A DNA stretch of 8,349 nucleotides, taken from positions 1 through 8,349 of the forward strand of contig URTN01000027.1 in assembly GCA_900550795.1 (NCBI GenBank), given 5' to 3'. Within the stretch, counting starts at the first letter, position 1, and each line of letters starts with the position of its first letter. Below are positions 1-5,507 of this stretch, one piece after another. Below the pieces are notes generated by a model, which saw only the letters and a program-made list of their open reading frames with translations, had not been told where the DNA came from and searched no databases. This DNA is from an uncultured Mollicutes bacterium. GTDB lineage: Bacteria > Bacillota_I > Bacilli_A > RFN20 > CAG-826. Position numbers and translations under genes: made by a program.

Positions 1-18
1 TTATTAAACTCATTTATC

Positions 19-52
19 AAAAAATGCCTATTTTACTTTTAGAAACGCATTT
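19..52 (-). terminator. Weak candidate terminator after the small lipoprotein gene
   Basis: Read on the minus strand, a 6-bp stem (AAATGC at 52-47 pairing with GCATTT at 27-22) with a 19-nt loop runs into six T at 24-19. It lies about 130 nt past the stop codon of the lipoprotein gene, the only transcript that could reach it. The stem is short and AT-rich, so this may be chance. The rest of 1-179 is very AT-rich and shows no coding region or convincing RNA. Confidence 0.25.
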
Positions 53-179
53 AAACTTTTGGAAAAATAAACTTAAGAATTAAATAAACAAAAATTAATT
101 CAACTCAATTCGTATTTTTGAATGACAAAAGCTAAATGAAATATATTTTTATAAAATTACTTTATTTGGTTCGTTTAAA

Positions 180-740
180 TTAATAGCAAGAGCATTGACA
201 ACTTTCATCTATATCCCCTACATAAGCAGGCATGTGATGATCTTGGATAAAGTAGGTCTCGGCCCAGTCGTTACTGACATGATAAACACCTCTAATGAAG
301 GAAGGGTCTAACCTCAAAAAGACCATATAGGCATCGGGAATTGTCTCTTGATATTTGAAATCTACTTTAGCATTTGATGAAAATTCTATAGAATTCAACT
401 CTCTCCCCATGTAATCAGTCCCATTAATAAGAATCGATTCTAGAACCGGCTGTTTATTAACAAAACATCTACGTTTTCTTTCGAAAGTAAAGAATTTCGG
501 CAAGTACCTTTCTAAATTAATTTCTTGGCTTTCGTTGCTTTCGTATTTTAAATTTACAGAAATTAATTCAAGATTATGGGTAATTTCAATTGTTCCTACA
601 AGTGAGTCGTCTTTACGGGAATAAAACGAATATTCTTTCCCAAATTCCGTGACGACATAAGGGTTTTTTGGATAATATATTTTTCTCGAGCACGTTGTAA
701 GAGGAAATAACAACGGCATTAACAAAAGCGCGTTTTTCAT
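180..740 (-). CDS. Putative small lipoprotein with Cys-rich C-terminus, function unknown
   Basis: I do not recognise a family. The reading frame gives 186 aa from the ATG at 740; a TTG two codons upstream could also start it. The N-terminus is a short hydrophobic signal (residues 3-16) ending in Leu-Thr-Thr-Cys17, which resembles a type II lipobox, although Thr just before the Cys is unusual. The protein would then be anchored to the outer face of the membrane. The body is polar with alternating beta-like segments and no visible catalytic motif. The last residues hold a Cys-x-Cys-x-Cys motif just after Asp/Glu residues, with a His-His pair nearby, which could bind metal or form disulfides. 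No Shine-Dalgarno is visible. It follows the metal ATPase gene on the same strand but behind a good terminator, so it is probably its own transcription unit. Reality of the gene is fairly secure; lipidation is less so. Confidence 0.7.
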   Translation of the reverse strand: MKNALLLMPLLFPLTTCSRKIYYPKNPYVVTEFGKEYSFYSRKDDSLVGTIEITHNLELISVNLKYESNESQEINLERYLPKFFTFERKRRCFVNKQPVLESILINGTDYMGRELNSIEFSSNAKVDFKYQETIPDAYMVFLRLDPSFIRGVYHVSNDWAETYFIQDHHMPAYVGDIDESCQCSCY

Positions 741-844
741 AATCAATATTAATTACAAACAGTTTAACTTACTAGAGGCGCTTAAATCAACTTAAAGCCA
801 GACTTTGAAACTAAATAATACAAGTTGAGAAAAAGTCTAATATG

Positions 845-884
845 AAAAAGCAAGCATTGATGCTTTAAACATTTTTGCTTGCTT
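845..884 (-). terminator. Rho-independent terminator of the metal-efflux operon
   Basis: On the minus strand, 6 nt after the ATPase stop codon, a 9-bp stem (AAGCAAGCA at 884-876, TGCTTGCTT at 856-848) closes a loop with a small inner ATG/CAT stem and is followed by a run of T (849-845). The plus-strand side also carries a T-rich stretch (AGTTTTTATTTC), but no plus-strand gene lies upstream, so termination of the arsR-ATPase transcript is its likely job. Confidence 0.8.
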
Positions 885-889
885 AGTTT

Positions 890-2788
890 TTATTTCTTGA
901 TTTTGCTAAATCCAAGTAGCAATGAAGACAATATCATTAACATGGCTAAGCCAGAATCTGCTAGAACTGCCACAAATAAAGGTAATGACCAGGTGCCCAT
1001 TATTGAAGCAATAACAGCTAGTATCATGACAGCAAATTTAACAATTAAGGAAACAGCTATATTAAATGCAGCCCTATTTCTAGTTTTATGAGCAACCTTG
1101 ATAAGGCTAACAACTTTAGAAGGATCATCATTCATAATGACGCAGTCGGCATTCTCAACCGCTACATCTGAACCTAACCCACCCATTGCAATACCAACAT
1201 CGGCTAAAACAATGCTTGGGGCATCATTAATTCCATCCCCGACATAGGCTACACTTCCATCATCTTCGTCGATAAGAGAATGTAAGAATGAGACTTTCTC
1301 TTCTGGCCTAAGTTCATATTTGACAACATCTACACCTAGTTCATTTCCAATTTCTAAGGCATTGTCTTTCTTGTCTCCAGAAACTATATAGGTAGTGATT
1401 CCTTTTTCTTTTAATCCACTGATGCATTCTTTTGAACCAGACTTCAATTGGTCAACTAAAGTAATGTATCCAACATATTTATCATCGATAGAGACATAAA
1501 CTCTTGCTCCTACGCCTTCAATGTCAACTCCATTACAGTAGCTAGCCTTGCCTACTTTGACTTTATGGCCCTTATAGACGCAGCCAACTCCGGATCCAGC
1601 TTCTTCAACATATTCTTCTATTTGGTCTGAATCAAATTTGCTTGAGGACACTAGTGATTTAGCAATTGGATGGGTCGAATTAGATTCGGCGGCAGCTACA
1701 TATTCAAGCATTTCATCCTTTGAAACACCTACAGGGGTTACTTCTTTTATGCTGAATTCGCCTTTTGTAAGAGTTCCGGTTTTATCAAAAGCAACCTTTT
1801 TTAATTCTTCTAATTTATCAAAATAGCCGGCCCCTTTTACTAGAATACCGTTTTTAGATGCTAATCCTAATCCGGAGAAGTAGGCTAGAGGTACTGAAAT
1901 TACAATCGCACATGGGCAACTTACTACTAGGAAAGATAGAGCAGTATAGATCCAATCGGCCCAAACTTTAGAAGATGAAATTCCTAAAAATAGCGGAGGC
2001 ACTATAGCAACAAGTAAGGCTAGGAAGGTAATTATAGGAGTGTAATATTTAGAGAATTTAGTTATAAATCTAGTGGCCTTTGATTTCTTTTCGGCACTAT
2101 TTTCAACTAAGTCTAATAGCTTAGCAATCGTAGATTCGCTATATGGCTTACTTACTTTTACTTTAAGTGAACCAGATTTCAAAATTGATCCAGAGACAAC
2201 CTTGTCCCCTTCTTTTTTAGAGATAAGGATAAATTCACCAGTCAAAGAAGATTCATCAGTCTCTCCACTACCAGAAATAACGACCCCATCACAAAGAACT
2301 TTCATTCCGTTTCCAACAACAACAATATCGCCAGGAATAAGTTTTTCACTTTCTTTTTCAATTATTTTTCCATTAATTTCAACATTGGCCTTGTCTTTTC
2401 TTAAATCTATGGCCTTAGTAATCGCGTCTTTGGATTTCTCTTCAGCTAGGTCTTCAAACATTTCTCCTATTTGATATAAAAGGATAACTAAAACCCCTTC
2501 CATATATTCATTATGTTCAGGACCATATGCCCTTAATGCAAAAGCGCCGACCGAGGCAAGTAGCATCAACATGCATTCATTAAATATCTCATGTTCGATG
2601 AATATGCTTTTAAAAGCCTCGATAATGATGTCATAACCTATAATGAAATAGGCGCTAAGCATAATAATTAAATTACCCCACCAGGAAAAATCTTCATTTA
2701 TCCAAAGCTTTCCAATTAGGATAAGGGTAATCGTAATAACAGCCCTAATAGAAAGAGCTATAATCTCTTTTTTTGAGTCTTCTTCCAT
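890..2788 (-). CDS. cadA: Zn2+/Cd2+/Pb2+-exporting P1B-type ATPase (CadA/ZntA family)
   Basis: This is a membrane pump that uses ATP to export divalent soft metals. The ATG at 2788 gives 632 aa and is preceded by GGAGG with 10 nt spacing; the reading frame extends nine codons upstream but that region lies inside the repressor gene. Visible motifs are the transmembrane metal site Cys291-Pro-Cys293, the phosphorylated Asp335 in DKTGTLTKG, the nucleotide-binding His373-Pro of SNSTHPIA, the actuator-domain TGE, and GDGINDAP with Asp518. Near the C-terminus Lys584 and Asp611 (in a LADSG context) correspond to the Lys and Asp that mark the Zn/Cd/Pb subgroup (P1B-2); copper pumps lack them. There is no N-terminal heavy-metal-associated GMxCxxC domain, making it shorter than the usual ~700-730 aa. 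It starts 1 nt after the ArsR stop codon, so the two are co-transcribed and probably translationally coupled. Zn2+ as the main substrate is inferred from the sensor's metal site. Confidence 0.95.
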   Translation of the reverse strand: MEEDSKKEIIALSIRAVITITLILIGKLWINEDFSWWGNLIIMLSAYFIIGYDIIIEAFKSIFIEHEIFNECMLMLLASVGAFALRAYGPEHNEYMEGVLVILLYQIGEMFEDLAEEKSKDAITKAIDLRKDKANVEINGKIIEKESEKLIPGDIVVVGNGMKVLCDGVVISGSGETDESSLTGEFILISKKEGDKVVSGSILKSGSLKVKVSKPYSESTIAKLLDLVENSAEKKSKATRFITKFSKYYTPIITFLALLVAIVPPLFLGISSSKVWADWIYTALSFLVVSCPCAIVISVPLAYFSGLGLASKNGILVKGAGYFDKLEELKKVAFDKTGTLTKGEFSIKEVTPVGVSKDEMLEYVAAAESNSTHPIAKSLVSSSKFDSDQIEEYVEEAGSGVGCVYKGHKVKVGKASYCNGVDIEGVGARVYVSIDDKYVGYITLVDQLKSGSKECISGLKEKGITTYIVSGDKKDNALEIGNELGVDVVKYELRPEEKVSFLHSLIDEDDGSVAYVGDGINDAPSIVLADVGIAMGGLGSDVAVENADCVIMNDDPSKVVSLIKVAHKTRNRAAFNIAVSLIVKFAVMILAVIASIMGTWSLPLFVAVLADSGLAMLMILSSLLLGFSKIKK

Positions 2789-2789
2789 T

Positions 2790-3086
2790 TTATTTATCCT
2801 CCAAGACATGGTCATAAACTACATTCAACAATTTGGTAACGTGATCATCTGCTAAAGAATAATAGACACATGTACCTTCTTTCCTAGTCGATACGAGGTT
2901 AGCTTTCCTTAAGATAGAAAGCTGATGAGATACTAAAGATTGGGATGCACCTACTTCTTTTACTATTTCGGATACATTGCTCTCTTTTGTTGATAAAGCA
3001 TACATAATCTTTAATCTAGTAAAATCGCTAGCTATATTTAGCAGGCTTTCCATTTTGTCTATTATCTTGTCGCTTGGAATTGCCAT
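2790..3086 (-). CDS. ArsR/SmtB-family metal-sensing repressor (predicted Zn sensor)
   Basis: This is a 98-aa winged-helix repressor that should release operator DNA when it binds metal. The ATG at 3086 is chosen because AAAGGAGGTAAC directly precedes it; the frame continues 20 codons upstream but that stretch is the promoter and operator region. The helix-turn-helix recognition segment is SQSLVSHQLSILRKANLV (residues 48-65), followed by the wing RKEGTCVYYSL (68-78). The alpha-5 metal site is complete: Asp80-x-His82, His93 and Glu96, matching the Asp/His/His/Glu spacing of SmtB and close to CzrA. The Cys-x-Cys of the alpha-3 site used by CadC and ArsR is absent. This argues for Zn(II) or Co(II) rather than Cd, Pb or As sensing. 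It is the first gene of the operon with the exporter and most likely represses itself through the three upstream palindromes. The family is clear; the metal is inferred. Confidence 0.93.
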   Translation of the reverse strand: MAIPSDKIIDKMESLLNIASDFTRLKIMYALSTKESNVSEIVKEVGASQSLVSHQLSILRKANLVSTRKEGTCVYYSLADDHVTKLLNVVYDHVLEDK

Positions 3087-3098
3087 GTTACCTCCTTT

Positions 3099-3118
3099 AT
3101 ATGAATGAGTTTTCATAT
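3099..3118. promoter_or_regulatory. ArsR operator copy 1, in the transcript leader
   Basis: Perfect ATATGAA-N6-TTCATAT palindrome lying between the promoter's -10 element and the repressor's ribosome binding site; its ATA edge touches the AAAGGAGG. The TGAA-N6-TTCA core is the type bound by SmtB/CzrA-like zinc sensors. A bound repressor here would block elongation or initiation. Confidence 0.8.
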
Positions 3119-3129
3119 TTACAAGCATA

Positions 3130-3158
3130 AGTATATGAAAGAACATTCATATTTTCAA
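3130..3158 (-). promoter_or_regulatory. Sigma-A-type promoter of the arsR-ATPase operon
   Basis: On the minus strand TTGAAA (3158-3153) and TATACT (3135-3130) are separated by exactly 17 nt, each matching consensus at five of six positions. Transcription would start near 3123 and give a leader of about 37 nt before the ATG at 3086. The spacer and part of the -10 are covered by operator copy 2. Confidence 0.85.
3133..3152. promoter_or_regulatory. ArsR operator copy 2, inside the promoter spacer
   Basis: Perfect ATATGAA-N6-TTCATAT palindrome that fills the 17-nt spacer and overlaps three bases of the -10 hexamer. Occupancy would directly exclude RNA polymerase, so this is the likeliest main repressor site. 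Its centre is 34 bp from copy 1 and 31 bp from copy 3. Confidence 0.85.
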
Positions 3159-3163
3159 CAAGA

Positions 3164-3183
3164 ATATGAACAATTTTTCATAT
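3164..3183. promoter_or_regulatory. ArsR operator copy 3, upstream of the -35
   Basis: Third perfect ATATGAA-N6-TTCATAT palindrome, placed just upstream of the -35 element in the 8 nt to 28 nt after the phosphoesterase stop codon. About three helical turns separate it from copy 2, so dimers on both would sit on the same DNA face. Confidence 0.8.
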
Positions 3184-3191
3184 TTAATAAT

Positions 3192-3701
3192 CTAGAATGA
3201 TAAAAACTTGATTGTTTCTAGGTTTTCGGCATTTATTAGGCTTATGCCTTTTTCATCTATCAAGGCAAAAGAAGCACATTCATCCCTAGGCAATCCGATT
3301 GAACCAGGATTCAAATGAATTACTCCTAGTTCAGAATAAAGGCATTTGAAATGAGTGTGTCCATTTATAAGTATCTCGCCCGGAGGAAAAGATACAAACG
3401 AGAATGGTTTATGTGACAAGTGGGCGTTGTGTCCAAATATAGAAATAGATCTATTTAAAGGCAAATCAAATCCTAAAGTAGAGGCATCTTCTTCATAATC
3501 GCAATTCCCCCTTGCTGCGATTATAGGAATATTCATTTCCCTAAATGTCTTAACTACATAGCTACTAGAAGAATCATATGCCCCATATAAAATGTCTCCT
3601 AGTAGCAAGATTACATCAGGCTTAAATCTAGATACGCCTTCTTTAAGCAAATCCATTCCCTTGCTAGAACCGTGTATATCAGAAACAACCAAATATTTCA
3701 T
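3192..3701 (-). CDS. yfcE: YfcE/MJ0936-family metallophosphoesterase
   Basis: This is a 169-aa soluble calcineurin-like phosphodiesterase of the YfcE/MJ0936 group, members of which hydrolyse phosphodiester model substrates with Mn2+ or other divalent metals; the physiological substrate is unknown. The metal-binding blocks appear in the standard order: Asp8-x-His10 (SDIHG), Gly35-Asp36 (LLGDILYG), Gly66-Asn67-Cys-Asp (ARGNCD), a His-rich segment at 91-97, and Gly114-His115-Thr-His117 (NGHTH), followed by the NPGSIGLPR block (131-139) typical of this family. Length is normal. The start is fixed by the conserved MKYLVVSDIHG N-terminus, yet no Shine-Dalgarno precedes it. A TATAAT lies 10 nt upstream, so the transcript may have almost no leader. 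It is divergent from the 196-aa gene, and its stop codon is only 8 nt before the operator array of the next operon. No terminator is visible between them, so read-through into arsR is possible. Confidence 0.92.
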   Translation of the reverse strand: MKYLVVSDIHGSSKGMDLLKEGVSRFKPDVILLLGDILYGAYDSSSSYVVKTFREMNIPIIAARGNCDYEEDASTLGFDLPLNRSISIFGHNAHLSHKPFSFVSFPPGEILINGHTHFKCLYSELGVIHLNPGSIGLPRDECASFALIDEKGISLINAENLETIKFLSF

Positions 3702-3752
3702 AATGAATCAAATTATAAACTATTGTTAATAAAATAATGTATCATTATCCCC
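3702..3752. promoter_or_regulatory. 51-bp divergent intergenic region, candidate back-to-back promoters
   Basis: This gap must hold the start signals of both the phosphoesterase (minus) and the 196-aa protein (plus). On the minus strand there is a perfect TATAAT at 3717-3712, 10 nt before its ATG. On the plus strand TATCAT at 3740-3745 ends 7 nt before its ATG. Neither has a good -35 at 16-18 nt, and neither start has a Shine-Dalgarno, consistent with very short or absent leaders. In DNA this AT-rich, -10-like hexamers also occur by chance. Confidence 0.35.
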
Positions 3753-4343
3753 ATGAAACACGCTTTAGATTTATTTTCATTATTACTTGACCAATTTGAT
3801 TACACGGTCGACTCCTTTTTACGTTTAGACATAAGCAAAGGGGCAAAAGAAGAAGCCGTTTATGTAATCGGAGCAGCTTCTTTCTTATTGGATAAGATGT
3901 TTGCTAAAGAAGATGCCGGAAAAGAAATTACAGATGTAGCCAAAGAAGAACTAACCAGATTTGACCCATCCAAATTAATGGACAACGCCACTTCGATGCA
4001 TATAGCTATAAACGGGGATAAATTGTTCCAAGACAATTCACCATTAAAAGAATATCTAGACTGGCTTAAGCCAATCGAATCCGCCCCTACTTATCTTACC
4101 TGCGATAATTATGGTAGATTAGCGTTATCTACTGCCGATAGACTTATTTCTATTGTCGTAGACGACCAAACTAATGAATCAAAACTCAGGATATCCGAGA
4201 TGTTATTCTTAAATATATCTAATGTCTTCTATCATACTTATTTGAATATGGGATTAGACGATTTTAAGAACAAGAATTCCTTTATAGGATTTAAAAGCAT
4301 TGATGAATCCCTAGACGAAATAAGAAAGAATATCTACGACTAG
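3753..4343 (+). CDS. Conserved-looking hypothetical protein, 196 aa, cytoplasmic
   Basis: I do not recognise this protein. It is the only plus-strand gene in the window. It has no signal peptide and no transmembrane segment, is acidic, and looks largely alpha-helical, with amphipathic stretches at about 1-25, 33-70, 98-107 and 142-170. There is one Cys (Cys117), and no Walker, HTH, zinc-finger or nuclease motif is evident. The start at 3753 is the first ATG after the divergent gap. It lacks a Shine-Dalgarno (TATCATTATCCCC precedes it), like the divergent phosphoesterase. It ends in TAG and runs into the shared hairpin that also ends nusG. The uninterrupted frame, ordinary amino-acid composition and neat fit between a divergent promoter region and a terminator support a real gene. 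A helical regulatory or adaptor protein would fit the composition, but that is a guess. Confidence 0.78.
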   Translation: MKHALDLFSLLLDQFDYTVDSFLRLDISKGAKEEAVYVIGAASFLLDKMFAKEDAGKEITDVAKEELTRFDPSKLMDNATSMHIAINGDKLFQDNSPLKEYLDWLKPIESAPTYLTCDNYGRLALSTADRLISIVVDDQTNESKLRISEMLFLNISNVFYHTYLNMGLDDFKNKNSFIGFKSIDESLDEIRKNIYD

Positions 4344-4350
4344 GCAATAT

Positions 4351-4440
4351 AAAAATCCCCTAAGTTATTCTGAAGCAAGACCCAAATGTTGAACCAACAA
4401 CAGGAGTGTCTCACTTCATTCGCTTGGGGGATTATTTTTT
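4351..4440. terminator. Bidirectional terminator with an unusually long structured stem
   Basis: This is shared by the convergent 196-aa gene and nusG. The outer stem is 11 bp (4354-4364 with 4423-4433, one G-T pair) and includes a CCCC/GGGG run. It is flanked by T-runs on both strands: TTATTTTTT at 4432-4440 on plus and TTTTT at 4355-4351 on minus. Inside lie further helices: GAAG/CTTC (4372-4375, 4414-4417), AGAC/GTCT (4378-4381, 4408-4411), CC/GG, and TGTTG/CAACA (4387-4391, 4398-4402) with an AACCAA loop. Simple terminators need only the outer part, so the interior suggests an additional structured RNA. I could not match it to a known leader or small RNA. Confidence 0.75.
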
Positions 4441-4442
4441 CA

Positions 4443-5000
4443 TTAGATTTTTTCGATTTCAGAGAAATCAACATCGACTGGAGTAGAACGTCCGAAGAAG
4501 ACTGTTTCGACTCTGCAAGCACCGGTGGCTTTATCAATAGAAACAATTTTACCTTCGGTTCCTTCAAGAGGTCCATGGATAACCTTGACGCTATCGCCAA
4601 CAGCATAACGGTCATACATAGATTCATCGACCATACCCATTCTCTTAAGTACTGGTTCGATTTCTTCCCTGGTGACTGGGGTTGGCTTTTGTCCACCACC
4701 GCTAGATCCGGCAATACCGGTAACACCTGGGGTGTTACGGACAATATACCAAGATTGGTCGGTCATGATCATTTCAACAAAGATATAGCCTGGATAGAGG
4801 TTGATTGTCTTTGTCTTTCCAGTTGGAAGCCCATCTTTTAAGACTGGTACTTCTTGTTCGCAAACCAAGACACGGAGAATCAAATCCTGCATGCCCATGG
4901 TATTTATACGTTTCCTAAGATTATCGGCAGTCTTAGCTTCGTGCATTGAATAAGTGGTTACGATATACCACTGCTTTTCGCCTAAATTTGTTGCAGCCAT
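4443..5000 (-). CDS. nusG: Transcription termination/antitermination factor NusG
   Basis: NusG binds the beta-prime clamp helices of RNA polymerase, modulates pausing and Rho-dependent termination, and can link polymerase to the ribosome. The 185-aa protein has an N-terminal NGN domain (about 8-120), recognisable from KQWYIVTTYSMHEAK, the LYPGYIFVEM block (68-77) and WYIVRNTPGVTGI (84-96). A Gly-rich loop follows at 97-103. The C-terminal KOW domain (about 131-162) has the YAVGDSVKVIHGPLEGTEG signature. Length is normal for the family. GGAGG lies 10 nt upstream of the ATG, inside the end of secE, and only 2 nt separate the two genes. It is the last gene of the rpmG-secE-nusG operon. The ribosomal genes rplK and rplA, which often follow nusG, are absent here; a convergent gene lies downstream instead. 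Confidence 0.97.
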   Translation of the reverse strand: MAATNLGEKQWYIVTTYSMHEAKTADNLRKRINTMGMQDLILRVLVCEQEVPVLKDGLPTGKTKTINLYPGYIFVEMIMTDQSWYIVRNTPGVTGIAGSSGGGQKPTPVTREEIEPVLKRMGMVDESMYDRYAVGDSVKVIHGPLEGTEGKIVSIDKATGACRVETVFFGRSTPVDVDFSEIEKI

Positions 5001-5002
5001 TA

Positions 5003-5197
5003 TTATTTACCTCCAAAGGCATTCCTTAATTGTTGGATAAGAGATCCAGCCGTTAAATCCTCCAAGGAGAGGAATATGGCGGCAAAGGCAGCTATGCAAA
5101 GAACTACTACCAATGTTGGTAATAAGACTTCACGCTTTGGCCAACGTACACGTTTGCCTTCTTTGACAACTTCTTTTGTATATTTGATTGGGTTCAT
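5003..5197 (-). CDS. secE: Preprotein translocase subunit SecE
   Basis: This is the small stabilising subunit of the SecYEG protein-conducting channel in the cytoplasmic membrane. The 64-aa protein has the short single-span form usual in Gram-positive bacteria. A conserved amphipathic segment (EGKRVRWPKREVL, residues 13-25) contains the family's Trp-Pro and precedes one transmembrane helix at about 27-46. The ATG at 5197 has AAAGGAGA upstream with good spacing; that ribosome site overlaps the TAA of rpmG, leaving an 11-nt gap. nusG begins 2 nt after its stop codon. Length, motif and position between rpmG and nusG make the assignment firm. Confidence 0.97.
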   Translation of the reverse strand: MNPIKYTKEVVKEGKRVRWPKREVLLPTLVVVLCIAAFAAIFLSLEDLTAGSLIQQLRNAFGGK

Positions 5198-5208
5198 CGT
5201 TGTCTCCT

Positions 5209-5358
5209 TTACTTACTTTCTTTATGAAGGGTATGCCTTCCACAATGCTTGCAGTACTTATTCAATTCAAGCCTGGTTGTCTTGTCTTTACTTTTATATA
5301 CAGCGTAGTTTCTACTTAGACATTCACTGCAAATCAAAAAAACCTTTTCCCTACCCAT
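5209..5358 (-). CDS. rpmG: 50S ribosomal protein L33, zinc-binding (C+) type
   Basis: A 49-aa frame beginning [13 protein letters not shown] and ending HTLHKESK is ribosomal protein L33 of the large subunit. Four cysteines in two pairs (Cys10-x2-Cys13 and Cys36-x2-Cys39) form the zinc ribbon of the C+ variety. The central block [20 protein letters not shown] is typical of the family and the length is normal. The ATG at 5358 has a moderate GAAGG upstream. It is the first gene of the rpmG-secE-nusG operon, an arrangement common in Bacillota, and is followed 11 nt later by secE. Many Bacillota carry a second, Cys-free L33 used in zinc shortage; none is seen in this window. Confidence 0.96.
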   Translation of the reverse strand: MGREKVFLICSECLSRNYAVYKSKDKTTRLELNKYCKHCGRHTLHKESK

Positions 5359-5382
5359 ATTGAATAACCTTCAGCGTCAATA

Positions 5383-5411
5383 ACTCTAATAGTCAATAGC
5401 TCTCTTGTCAA
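5383..5411 (-). promoter_or_regulatory. Promoter of the rpmG-secE-nusG operon
   Basis: On the minus strand a perfect -35 TTGACA (5411-5406) is followed after 17 nt by TAGAGT (5388-5383), four of six to the -10 consensus. Initiation near 5376 would leave a leader of about 18 nt before the rpmG ATG, just enough for its GAAGG. Two further TTGAC copies begin at 5396 and 5380. Confidence 0.7.
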
Positions 5412-5462
5412 TTAAAATCAACAAAATGGTAGCGGTTTTATAACCATAGGTTAATAAGCAAC

Positions 5463-5489
5463 AACAAAGGATAGAATTCGACCTTTGTT
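5463..5489 (-). terminator. Probable terminator of the lipoprotein/ABC operon
   Basis: An 8-bp perfect stem (AACAAAGG at 5489-5482 with CCTTTGTT at 5470-5463) encloses an 11-nt loop 18 nt after the ABC gene's stop codon. The tail (GTTGCTTATT) is T-rich but broken, so termination would be inefficient. A competing fold is possible because TTTGTT just upstream can also pair with AACAAA. Confidence 0.45.
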
Positions 5490-5507
5490 CAAAAAACAAA
5501 TTAAGGA

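Noticed and set aside
879..1091. Plus-strand open frames inside the ATPase (also at 1638-1826 and 2073-2474)
   Set aside because: They run antisense through a gene with a complete set of P-type ATPase motifs, and their translations show no domain. They are shadows.
2813..2815. Upstream ATG as the ATPase start
   Set aside because: It would add nine residues overlapping the repressor gene and lacks a ribosome site. The ATG at 2788 has GGAGG at suitable distance.
4351..4440. Known riboswitch, T-box, SRP RNA or ribosomal-protein leader in the convergent gap
   Set aside because: I looked for the conserved T-box GGGUGGUACCGCG, the SRP GGAAGGAAGCAGCC-like loop and familiar leader motifs and found none, so it is left as a structured terminator.
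4340..4841. Overlapping frames of 134 aa (minus) and 151 aa (plus) over nusG
   Set aside because: Both lie in other frames of the clear NusG gene and over the terminator hairpin; no recognisable protein features.
5076..5363. Plus-strand frame of 95 aa opposite secE and rpmG
   Set aside because: It is antisense to two well-supported small genes; L33 and SecE explain this stretch.
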